From the NCBI GenBank assembly GCA_001831055.1, contig MIDO01000027.1:1-7102 (forward strand): DNA of 7,102 bases. Direction: 5' to 3'. This document shows, piece after piece, positions 1 through 6,081 of this stretch (the first letter of the stretch is position 1; every line of letters begins with the position of its first letter). Source of the stretch: Verrucomicrobia bacterium GWC2_42_7 (GTDB taxonomy: Bacteria > Verrucomicrobiota > Verrucomicrobiia > Opitutales > GWC2-42-7-A). Position numbers and translations under genes: made by a program. The notes beneath the pieces are model-generated. The model was not told where the DNA came from. It searched no databases and saw nothing but the letters and a program-made list of their open reading frames with translations.

Positions 1-57
1 ACTTGCCTTTTTAGGGGAAATAGCTACGGTTTCATGCAAGATTTGCTTTGCAAATGA
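1..57 (+). CDS. 3' end of an upstream gene (possibly a minor pseudopilin such as gspJ), partial
   Basis: Reading from base 1, this frame is open for 18 codons (TCLFRGNSYGFMQDLLCK) and stops at TGA 55-57. That stop overlaps the ATG of the next gene at 54 as ATGA, the same overlap that joins the gspM-like gene to gspD further on. This coupling is the main reason to prefer this frame. The peptide is too short for family assignment. GspJ is suggested only because gspJ commonly precedes gspK. A competing frame, starting at base 2, is also open to about 287, but it overlaps gspK by more than 200 bases and is less likely. The 5' part lies outside the window. Confidence 0.4.
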   Translation, partial: TCLFRGNSYGFMQDLLCK

Positions 58-1364
58 TGGATTCCGCAAAAGAAAAAGAGCTCGCCCGATCGCCCAACCA
101 AAATCGAAAAATTTTGATTGGGCAATCGGCAGTTTTTTGGGGGAAGGCTCAGAAGGGTTTTCGGACACACAAAAAATCTGGGGTTATCTTGCTTACGGTG
201 TTGGGGCTTATTTTGTTGATGTCGGCGATGGTTGTGCAATTTTTGAGTGTGACAACGGACGATATCCGCTTCAAAAGTCAGGTTTATGAGGAAAACGACC
301 TTCGAGATCAAGCTTATCAGGCATTGGAAGTGTCGTTGGCGGCAATCGCCGAAATCAACGAGATCGACAAGGGTTTGTTTTCGCCGACACAAGGGTGGGA
401 CAATCCGCTTCAATATGCCCAATGGACGCCACCTGTTTATTATAAAATTGAAGCCAAGGTTTCTGATGAAACAGGAAAGCTTCCTCTAAATACAAAAGAA
501 AATTATTTAGATCGATTTTTAGAAGAAAATGAGGTCGCTTCGTATCAGATTCAAGAGGTTATTAACGAATTTAACGAATGGACATCTGCAGAGCGTCAAC
601 AACAGGAACTGGAAGATAAAGAACGGGAAACCGCAATGAGTCGCAAAGGGGGTCAAAAAGGAGGAAATCAGCCTAATGCTCTGGAGAAAAAACAAGATAA
701 AGGCTCTGATATGGCAAGTAAAGATGAGGTTGCTGGGGGAGAAAACCCAAAAAAGAGAGTTATTTTTTCTGATGACACAAAAATCCAAGATTTTTCCGAA
801 TTTCTCTCAATGGAGCAATCAAGGGCGGTCTTTTATGATGAAGAAAAGAGACAACCACGAGATTTATATTGGAAGCTAAAGGAAACCTATTCTCTCTATA
901 ATAATGGAACAGTGAATATAAATACAGCTCCGGAGTCGGTTAGAGATATTTTAAAAAAGGTTGTTAACCTAGACATACAAACAGTTGAAAACTTTCTATA
1001 TCCTACCGATTTGTCGGGAGAAGTAAAAACGGATACTTTTCATTTTTATTCCAAGAAAGAGGAAGTTCCAGGGAATGAGCTAAGCAATGGATCTAACAAG
1101 ATAGCGCTTTTTGATGTTCAGAGCCACTTATTATTGGTATCTATTACAGTATCGCGTGGTCCTGTCAGCTTTTTGCTTGAAGCCCTCGTGGGGCTAGAGG
1201 AAAAATCTAACACACAAAGAGATACAGGCTCGGTTCCTTCTAAGCCTACGAACGTTACCCAAGCACAATCGGCATCCCGAACAAAATCTCAAAGCAAAAA
1301 GAGTCTTGCATCTACAGACTATCCCTTCAAGATTATCCGCTTGACAGAGAATTCGTTTATCTAG
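54..1364 (+). CDS. gspK: Type II secretion minor pseudopilin GspK
   Basis: GspK is the large minor pseudopilin that, with GspI and GspJ, caps the periplasmic pseudopilus. Counted from ATG 54 (436 aa), a class III (prepilin) signal is visible: basic KKSG at 40-43, likely prepilin-peptidase cleavage after Gly43, then the hydrophobic VILLTVLGLILLMSAMVVQF (44-63). Position +5 is Thr rather than Glu, as is usual for GspK. DETGKLPLN (138-146) and NGTVNINTAP (about 284-293) resemble conserved GspK motifs of the N-terminal and SAM-like domains. A Lys/Glu/Gln/Gly-rich stretch (about 179-235) interrupts the body, and residues about 380-422 form a Ser/Thr/Lys linker before a final strand-like IIRLTENSFI. 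ATG 54 was chosen because it overlaps the upstream TGA; TTG 48, ATG 57 and TTG 114 are alternatives. The leader of about 43 residues is unusually long and encodes a palindrome. Three bases separate this gene from the next. Confidence 0.88.
   Translation: MMDSAKEKELARSPNQNRKILIGQSAVFWGKAQKGFRTHKKSGVILLTVLGLILLMSAMVVQFLSVTTDDIRFKSQVYEENDLRDQAYQALEVSLAAIAEINEIDKGLFSPTQGWDNPLQYAQWTPPVYYKIEAKVSDETGKLPLNTKENYLDRFLEENEVASYQIQEVINEFNEWTSAERQQQELEDKERETAMSRKGGQKGGNQPNALEKKQDKGSDMASKDEVAGGENPKKRVIFSDDTKIQDFSEFLSMEQSRAVFYDEEKRQPRDLYWKLKETYSLYNNGTVNINTAPESVRDILKKVVNLDIQTVENFLYPTDLSGEVKTDTFHFYSKKEEVPGNELSNGSNKIALFDVQSHLLLVSITVSRGPVSFLLEALVGLEEKSNTQRDTGSVPSKPTNVTQAQSASRTKSQSKKSLASTDYPFKIIRLTENSFI
86..129. 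repeat. 19-bp imperfect inverted repeat inside the gspK leader
   Basis: The left arm 86-104 (CCGATCGCCCAACCAAAAT) matches the reverse complement of the right arm 111-129 (ATTTTGATTGGGCAATCGG) at 17 of 19 positions, with a 6-base loop. Both differences are C on the left against T in the reverse-complemented right arm, so a minus-strand transcript would pair them as G-U. The palindrome lies in codons for about residues 12-26 of the predicted GspK leader. It does not resemble the intergenic repeats at 2643, 5624 and 5819. Confidence 0.8.
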
Positions 1365-1367
1365 ATA

Positions 1368-2636
1368 ATGAGCCGGTCAGTGACCAATTTTATAAGAAGC
1401 ATTTTTAGAGGAAAGGGGCGTCCGAGTGACCCTCCTCAGCAACAGGTTGTGTTCGTTCCTGACCATTTTTTCTTCTCTCAAAGCCTGCCTGTTCCTAGTG
1501 ATTTATCTTTGCGCGATGTGGTTTCTTTTGCTGAAATGTCTTTAGAGCAAATTTCACCTTTCGCAGTCGATCAACTTAATTGGGGGTTTCTTTATAAAAA
1601 AGGCTGTAATAAACTCTTTATTTATGCAGCCCTTGAAGACCGTCTTGCTTCTGAAGGAATTACGACAGTTGCGCATGCGGTCCATGCGTTTCCTCCCTTT
1701 GTTGCACTAACACACAGAAAATTTCCGTCGAATACCCTTTCCTTTCTCTTTCATACTAACCGTTTAATGGCCTTGTTCTTTGAGGAAGGAAGCTCCGTTC
1801 CTTCGCGAATAGAGAGTGTTCCCTGCGAAGATGATTCTGTTGAAAAAGTCCTTGCTGAAAGAGAAAAACTCATTGCAAGTGTCGAGCATGAGGGATTTTC
1901 GACAGAAACCGGATTTTGGCAGATCAAATCCTGCCAATTGAATTCGAGCAATAACGTCGTTTTCTCGCTCTCGCATACAATGGATTCCGCGGAACCATCG
2001 ACATCTCATACCCATAAATTAAAGGGAGATGATAGATTTTTGTGGAATGCGGACATCCGCCATAATACCTTTCTAGAAGCCGAATACAAAAAGCGTCGGG
2101 TTACGTACCTCATTTGGAAATCTGTTTTGGCTGCAGGTATTTTTGCGTCCTTTTTACTCGGAGGGGAAGGGATCAAATTAACGGCAAATATCCTACTTAA
2201 GCAGAAAAACCAAAAAATCGCTGCTCAGGAGAAAAGCACCTCTATTATTGAAAGTAACGACGCTATTTCCAACAAGATACAGTCTATCATAAGTAAAGAA
2301 ATGCGACCATTCGCATTAATAAAAACACTCAATGACGCTCGCCCAAAGAATATTTATTTTACCTCTGTTCTCGTAGACAGATCCTACAGTGCAAACATTG
2401 AAGGGATCGCGGATAACGCAAACAGTTTTAATAATTACATGCAAGCATTGAATACCACAAAAAAGTTCGACAAAACCAACGTTATTCGAATCCTTGCGAA
2501 AAGCGGCAGAACGAATTTTGCGTTTAACTGCCAATTTAAATCCACGGCAATTCCAACAAAATCACAAAACGAACCCCAACCTCAGACTTCACCCCAACCA
2601 ACTACAAACCAAGTAAATACCACAAAAGTTAAATAA
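1368..2636 (+). CDS. gspL: GspL/PilN-like T2SS inner-membrane assembly protein
   Basis: This 422-aa protein has the plan of GspL, the bitopic platform protein that couples the GspE ATPase to the pseudopilus. In pilus systems the same job is split between PilM and PilN. Residues about 27-200 form a soluble, presumably cytoplasmic region with a GspL-like stretch (LPVPSDLSLRD near 40-50, then EQISPFAVDQLNWG at 60-73). KKRR at 241-244 precedes one membrane segment (about 246-265). A short helical linker (about 270-310) follows. Residues about 311-390 look like a PilN/fimbrial-assembly ferredoxin-like domain: the pattern RPFALIKTLNDARPKNIYFT, then IEGIADNANSFNNYMQAL. The C-terminus (391-422) is Pro/Gln/Thr-rich and probably disordered. 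The ATG lies 3 bases after the gspK stop, without a Shine-Dalgarno sequence, which suggests translational coupling. No Walker motif is seen, and GspL does not need one. The symbol is by role and order; a PilN label would also be acceptable. Confidence 0.78.
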   Translation: MSRSVTNFIRSIFRGKGRPSDPPQQQVVFVPDHFFFSQSLPVPSDLSLRDVVSFAEMSLEQISPFAVDQLNWGFLYKKGCNKLFIYAALEDRLASEGITTVAHAVHAFPPFVALTHRKFPSNTLSFLFHTNRLMALFFEEGSSVPSRIESVPCEDDSVEKVLAEREKLIASVEHEGFSTETGFWQIKSCQLNSSNNVVFSLSHTMDSAEPSTSHTHKLKGDDRFLWNADIRHNTFLEAEYKKRRVTYLIWKSVLAAGIFASFLLGGEGIKLTANILLKQKNQKIAAQEKSTSIIESNDAISNKIQSIISKEMRPFALIKTLNDARPKNIYFTSVLVDRSYSANIEGIADNANSFNNYMQALNTTKKFDKTNVIRILAKSGRTNFAFNCQFKSTAIPTKSQNEPQPQTSPQPTTNQVNTTKVK

Positions 2637-2642
2637 AAACCT

Positions 2643-2752
2643 TTGCGCAAAAGTAAAATTCAAAAGGAAGTTTATTTCTGCGCAATCTCCTCCTTTTCAG
2701 AGGCGGTTCGGTGGAACTCATTTGGGGGGACCAAAATGGGCTCCCCCAGGAT
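2643..2752 (+). repeat. Composite palindromic repeat, copy A (+ orientation)
   Basis: This copy fills most of the gap between the gspL-like and gspM-like genes. In order it has: a hairpin with TTGCGC 2643-2648 and GCGCAA 2680-2685, whose inner arms AAAAGTAAA and TTTATTTCT pair at most positions; a pyrimidine block CTCCTCCTTTTC (2687-2698); a linker; and a second palindromic part GGGGGACCAAAATGGG (2725-2740) closed by CTCCCCCAG. The same order of parts recurs inverted at 5624-5731 and, interrupted, at 5819-6052. Copy A is the most diverged of the three. No U-run follows either hairpin, so it is not a standard intrinsic terminator. Confidence 0.85.
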
Positions 2753-2766
2753 CCTACACTTTTCAG

Positions 2767-3468
2767 ATGCTAAAAAAAATATATAAACCATTAGCTGTGC
2801 GTTATAAGGCGTTGTTAGCTGTAACGTTATGGGTGATGCTTTTCTCCTGGACGGGAAATCTTATAAGGCATTATAAGGTATTGAAGTTGCAGTGGACAGA
2901 AGCCAGTTCTGTATTGACACACCAGGCGATGTGGCTTAGCAAGGAAAAAGAAATAAAGGATCGCCTAGATTTACTCTTAAAGGGCATTGATGCTCAAAAA
3001 ACTTTTGATAAAACCAAGTTCCTTGGCTTTATTGATGAAATGGCGCGTACTTCGTTTAAAAACTTTTCATTGGATGTTCCTCAAACGAGGTCGGGAGATG
3101 TCTTTGATTCCCATTCAATAAAGCTCAAGGTAGAAAATGCAGCTTTATCGGAATTGATTGATTTTGAAAAAATAATTGCGGAAAAACATCCCTATTTGAG
3201 CATAGAGGAGCTGAAAATTGCGTCTAACTCTAACAATCCACATAAGCTCAATGCACAATATTCCATCATTGCCATTCAGTTAAAAAAACTATCTAATGTT
3301 CAACAACCTATACAAAAAGTTTCTTGTTTTTTGAAAAAAAATGAGTTTTTAGAGGTATCTGCGTTTCTTTTCTCTCCAAAAGAAAGGTTTTTGGTAAATC
3401 AATTTCTTTCTAGCACGTGCCCATTGAGCATTTTAACCCAACTCGAACAAGCTTTTGTCCTTCTATGA
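2767..3468 (+). CDS. gspM: GspM/PilO-like T2SS inner-membrane protein
   Basis: Counted from ATG 2767 this is 233 aa with a GspM/PilO layout: a short basic N-terminus (MLKKIYKPLAVRYK), one membrane segment (about 15-33), a coiled-coil-like helix (about 35-75), then a small alpha/beta periplasmic domain (about 80-180; LDVPQTRSGDVFDSHSIKLK, then LSELIDFEKIIAEKHPYLSI). GspM pairs with GspL in the inner-membrane platform; the assignment here rests on architecture and position because this family is poorly conserved. An in-frame TTG at 2722 would add 15 residues (MGGPKWAPPGSYTFQ) encoded by the repeat hairpin, so ATG 2767 is preferred. The TGA stop (3466-3468) overlaps gspD's ATG. The last 55 or so residues (hydrophobic, Cys/Phe-rich) look unlike the rest and follow an 8-A run at 3334-3341. 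Confidence 0.75.
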   Translation: MLKKIYKPLAVRYKALLAVTLWVMLFSWTGNLIRHYKVLKLQWTEASSVLTHQAMWLSKEKEIKDRLDLLLKGIDAQKTFDKTKFLGFIDEMARTSFKNFSLDVPQTRSGDVFDSHSIKLKVENAALSELIDFEKIIAEKHPYLSIEELKIASNSNNPHKLNAQYSIIAIQLKKLSNVQQPIQKVSCFLKKNEFLEVSAFLFSPKERFLVNQFLSSTCPLSILTQLEQAFVLL

Positions 3469-5621
3469 AAAAAATAATCCAACAGTTGATTCTTTTTTCC
3501 CTCCCATTTTGCCTACAAAATGCCTTTGCAGCGGTGCCACTGTCGACTACCGTGGATGCGCCTATTCCTCTAAATGAGGCTCCATCCACCAAGGAACTGC
3601 CCCCCGTGGAGGACGATGTAGAGGGAGAAAGTAATGAATACCCAGCAAAGCAAAATCCCGATCTCATTGAAAGATTGGTGTTTGTCGATGAAAGTGCCCA
3701 ACAAATTTTTCCTGTATTGGAAGCGCTTACGGGGAAAACAATCATTCCCTCGCAGGACTTACCTCAGGTAAAAATAAATATCAAAGCCTTTAATGTTTCC
3801 CGCAAAGAAGCTATTGTCGCTCTCGAAAGCGCCCTAAGCTTGAATGGAATCGCCGTTTCCGAACTGGGAGATAAATTCCTAAAAGCTATTCCTAGCTCAA
3901 AGATCCGGAATCAATCCCCCACGCTCATTACAGAGCGTGTGCAGGATATGGCTCCGAGCCAAAAGATATACTCTAAGCTTTTCGAGCTCAAATTCTTACC
4001 AGCTCAAGATGTTGGCATCATGATCTTCCCGTCACTGACCCCAATTAACGCCTCTTTGGTCACTTGCGACAAAGCCAATGCAGTCCTCATCACGGACACA
4101 CTCACAAACCTACAACGTGTCGAAAATCTTTTGGAAAAATTAGACAAACCCTCCAAAATAGATAATGAAATTTTCTTTGTTTCACTCAATAATGTCAGTG
4201 CAACAGAGCTCCAAAAACGCCTAACAAAGCTGCAAGAGGGCGGCCTCAAGCGCCTTTTTCAAAGGAATACATCTTTCGAAGCGGATGAACGAACGAATCA
4301 GCTAATTGTCTACACTCCTGCAGACAATCAAGCCATGGTTCAGCGTATTATCAAGAGCCTAGACATCGACGTCCCTGCTCTTGTAAAAAGCGAAGCCTAT
4401 TATGTAAAGCATGGGGAAGCAAAGACTATCTGCGAAATGGTTAAAAAAATCGTTAGCGGCCAAATCGAAAAGGCAAAAGAAGCCGAAAAAACCACTGCTG
4501 CAAACAGACCTCAAACCCTTCCCTTTGGGCAAAAACCAGCAACCGCTGATTCAGGGGAAAACCAGCAATTTTCAAAAGGGATCACGGTCGAATTTGATGA
4601 GCGCAGCAATGCCATTGTCGCCTTCGGGACGCCAACGGATCTGCGTCAAATCAGAGAAATTATCGAAAAAGTCGACGTCGTCCTTCCACAAGTCAGAATA
4701 GATAGCATTTTCGCACAAGTTACTCTGAATAAAGGACAAGGCAGCGGTATCTCAACTTTCGGAATCAAATACCATACAACGGGAAGCTCAGACGGAAAAA
4801 CCCCACCAGCCAACCCTCTGCTCATCAATGGACTCACAAATACGGGAGTGAGTAGCTCCAGTAACTCATTTACTATCACTAATATGAATATTAGTCGCTT
4901 GAAGGATTTCACGTTGGATAGCGTTTTCCAGATAGCTGAAAGCAACAGCCGCGTAAAAATATTGTCGTCTCCATCGATCCTCACGACTCACAACAAAGAG
5001 GCCATGATTACCGTCAACACGCAACAGCCCTATGCAAGTTCATCTGTTGATACGCGAGAGGCGAGTACCCAAGCAAATTATCGGAGTAGCATTGAGTACA
5101 AGGTAATCGGCCTAGAAATGAAAATTAAGCCGTTGATAGGCAACAATGGTGTTATCCAGATGGACATTAAGGAGAAATACGACAAACAAACAACTAGCAC
5201 ACCGATAAACACCATTAATTATCCAGTAATAAGCTCCCGTGAGGCTCAATCCTTTGTAAGCGCCAACAATGATGACATTATTGTCCTGGGCGGACTACAA
5301 GAGACGCAAAAAAACATCACAAAATCACGCATGTTCCTATTTGGCTATCTTCCTGTAATAGGAGATGCATTGTTTAGCCCCAAATTGAACACTGACGAGA
5401 CAACAGAGTTAGTAATATTCCTGAGACCTCACGTTTCCGACCTCCAAGATGCGGGCAAATTCGGCAAGGAAATGATGAACAAACACTCATCCAGTCAGGA
5501 ACTCAATTACTTCGTCGAAAATGGAAAATTTGAAAACACTGCAGAAACTAACAAAAAAGAAGAAAAACCTGCTCGAGGTCGTAAAGCCGCAAAAGCAAAA
5601 CGCCCTCCCTTAGATATTTAA
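3465..5621 (+). CDS. gspD: Type II secretion system secretin GspD
   Basis: GspD forms the multimeric outer-membrane pore through which folded substrates leave the periplasm. From ATG 3465 the product is 718 aa. A Sec signal peptide is clear (MKKIIQQLILFSLPFCLQNAFA, cut about 22/23). An acidic/Pro-rich spacer (24-62) follows, then N0 (about 63-145; LVFVDESAQQIFPVLEALTG), N1 (about 168-230), N2 (about 234-302), N3 (about 308-405, with a Gln/Ala/Lys-rich insertion at 335-370), and the secretin barrel domain (about 411-656). The barrel contains SRVKILSSPSILTTHNKEA (495-513), DDIIVLGGLQ (603-612) and the family hallmark LPVIGDALF (629-637), leading to TELVIFLRPHV. The tail (about 692-718) is Lys/Arg-rich and lacks a clear pilotin-binding motif. 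There is no lipobox. The ATG overlaps the upstream TGA as ATGA; an in-frame TTG at 3417 would spoil the signal peptide and is rejected. Confidence 0.97.
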   Translation: MKKIIQQLILFSLPFCLQNAFAAVPLSTTVDAPIPLNEAPSTKELPPVEDDVEGESNEYPAKQNPDLIERLVFVDESAQQIFPVLEALTGKTIIPSQDLPQVKINIKAFNVSRKEAIVALESALSLNGIAVSELGDKFLKAIPSSKIRNQSPTLITERVQDMAPSQKIYSKLFELKFLPAQDVGIMIFPSLTPINASLVTCDKANAVLITDTLTNLQRVENLLEKLDKPSKIDNEIFFVSLNNVSATELQKRLTKLQEGGLKRLFQRNTSFEADERTNQLIVYTPADNQAMVQRIIKSLDIDVPALVKSEAYYVKHGEAKTICEMVKKIVSGQIEKAKEAEKTTAANRPQTLPFGQKPATADSGENQQFSKGITVEFDERSNAIVAFGTPTDLRQIREIIEKVDVVLPQVRIDSIFAQVTLNKGQGSGISTFGIKYHTTGSSDGKTPPANPLLINGLTNTGVSSSSNSFTITNMNISRLKDFTLDSVFQIAESNSRVKILSSPSILTTHNKEAMITVNTQQPYASSSVDTREASTQANYRSSIEYKVIGLEMKIKPLIGNNGVIQMDIKEKYDKQTTSTPINTINYPVISSREAQSFVSANNDDIIVLGGLQETQKNITKSRMFLFGYLPVIGDALFSPKLNTDETTELVIFLRPHVSDLQDAGKFGKEMMNKHSSSQELNYFVENGKFENTAETNKKEEKPARGRKAAKAKRPPLDI

Positions 5622-5623
5622 TT

Positions 5624-5731
5624 GCGCTGGGGAAACCCATTTTGGTCCCCCAAAAGCGTTCCCCCAAACCCCTTCCGAAAAGGAGGTACTTGCGCGAAAC
5701 TAAAATTTTTCAAGTTTTACTTCCGCGCAAG
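5624..5731 (-). repeat. Composite palindromic repeat, copy B (inverted)
   Basis: Read on the minus strand this copy has the same order as copy A: a hairpin bounded by CTTGCGCG (5689-5696) and CGCGCAAG (5724-5731), the block TACCTCCTTTTC, a G-rich linker, then GGGGGACCAAAATGGG (reverse complement of 5636-5651) and TTTCCCCAGCGC. Its 108 bp equal the length of copy C once C's insert is removed. On the right, 5732-5748 (GTCTTCTTTCGGAA) forms a second, imperfect partner of TTCCGAAAAGGAGG (5673-5686), so this copy sits in an extended palindrome from 5673 to about 5746. In + strand RNA, GGGG 5629-5632 with ACC 5635-5637 can pair with GGT and CCCC at 5644-5650. No U-tract follows. Confidence 0.85.
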
Positions 5732-5818
5732 GTCTTCTTTCGGAAAGAGAATGGTGATAACAATTTTAATGAAAATGTTCTTTAATAGAAAGATGTTGCA
5801 TTGAAAATTCATTTTCCT

Positions 5819-5859
5819 TTGCGCGAGGAATGAATTTTTCAAATTCATTCCTCGCGCAA
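5819..5859. repeat. Perfect 19-bp hairpin within copy C
   Basis: TTGCGCGAGGAATGAATTT (5819-5837) is the exact reverse complement of 5841-5859, with a 3-base loop. The left arm could instead pair upstream: GAAAATTCATT (5803-5813) is a near complement of 5829-5840. Two mutually exclusive stems are therefore possible in RNA. It is followed by TACCTCC rather than a U-run, so it is not a classic terminator. Confidence 0.9.
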
Positions 5860-5883
5860 GTACCTCCTTTTCGGAAAAGGGGC

Positions 5884-6009
5884 CAGAAAGATTTTAGTTT
5901 AAGCTTTCGAGCAGGCGGGCAAGGTGAACATGAGGGAGCGTACATACGTACGTGACCGAATGTGAATCCGTAGACCAACACACTCGAAACTTAAAATGAC
6001 ATCTTTCTG
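5884..6009. mobile_element. 126-bp palindrome-ended insert within repeat copy C (MITE-like or structured element)
   Basis: The segment starts CAGAAAGAT (5884-5892) and ends with its reverse complement ATCTTTCTG (6001-6009). Inside these ends, TTTAAG (5898-5903) pairs with CTTAAA (5990-5995) and TTTCGAG (5905-5911) with CTCGAAA (5983-5989), giving about 22 paired bases around a 71-nt core. The core (5912-5982) is more GC-rich than its surroundings and contains the palindrome ACGTACGT. It encodes no transposase and no convincing protein. It interrupts copy C exactly where copies A and B are continuous. It may be a small non-autonomous element or a structured RNA; no tRNA fold is visible. No target duplication is seen. 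Confidence 0.55.
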
Positions 6010-6081
6010 TTGGAGAAACCATTTTCTGGGGGACTATTGGTTTCCCCAGCGCTCCCACCCCTTAACTTAAAAATCTTCTTT

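Larger units (their letters stand above)
5624..6052. repeat. Large intergenic inverted repeat made of repeat copies B and C
   Basis: The 460-bp gap between gspD and the next gene holds no credible gene and is almost entirely this structure. Its outer ends are perfect 14-bp inverted repeats (GCGCTGGGGAAACC at 5624-5637, GGTTTCCCCAGCGC at 6039-6052). Inside, 5673-5696 is a perfect 24-bp reverse complement of 5853-5876. The left end begins two bases after the gspD stop. A spacer of about 70 bp (5749-5818) is AT-rich and featureless apart from an AGAAAGAT (5788-5795) that repeats the end sequence of the insert at 5884. No target-site duplication is visible outside the 14-bp ends. The gap lies inside what otherwise looks like a continuous secretion operon. 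Confidence 0.85.
5819..6052 (+). repeat. Composite palindromic repeat, copy C, split by a 126-bp insert
   Basis: The first part (5819-5883) is a perfect 19-bp-stem hairpin followed by TACCTCCTTTTCGG and a G-run. The second part (6010-6052) is TTGGAGAAACC, then CTGGGGGACTATTGG and TTTCCCCAGCGC, matching the end of copy B after small gaps. The two parts sum to 108 bp, the same as intact copy B. This is direct evidence that the segment between them was inserted or expanded. The hairpin loop is TTC, and no T-run follows it. Confidence 0.8.

Noticed and set aside
2..289. Open reading frame in frame 2 from the window edge to about 287
   Set aside because: It would overlap gspK by more than 200 bases, has no recognisable domain, and the frame ending at 57 gives a tidy ATGA overlap instead.
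24..422. Minus-strand open frame opposite the gspK 5' end
   Set aside because: It is antisense to the prepilin signal region, shows no recognisable domain, and its length is explained by the composition of gspK.
2722..2766. TTG start for the GspM-like gene
   Set aside because: The added residues are encoded by the repeat hairpin, and ATG 2767 gives a normal basic N-terminus before the membrane segment.
5622..5804. Possible 60-aa gene just after gspD
   Set aside because: It starts directly at the gspD stop and its codons run through repeat copy B; the peptide is repeat-derived.
5749..5818. Promoter in the AT-rich spacer between repeat copies B and C
   Set aside because: No convincing -35/-10 pair at proper spacing could be found for the GspC-like gene.
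5819..5880. Rho-independent terminator
   Set aside because: The stem is strong but no T-run follows; the sequence after it is TACCTCC.
5766..5981. Possible 71-aa minus-strand gene in the intergenic island
   Set aside because: It reads through repeat copy C and the 126-bp insert, with no domain or upstream signal; repeat-encoded open frame.
5884..6009. tRNA or integron attC site
   Set aside because: No cloverleaf arms or anticodon loop can be drawn, and the attC core sites (GTTRRRY type) are not visible at the ends.
5624..6052. CRISPR array
   Set aside because: There are only two or three related units, in opposite orientations and with no regular spacers.
6010..6081. TTG start for the GspC-like gene
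   Set aside because: It would extend the protein through repeat copy C and bury the signal peptide that starts at ATG 6082.
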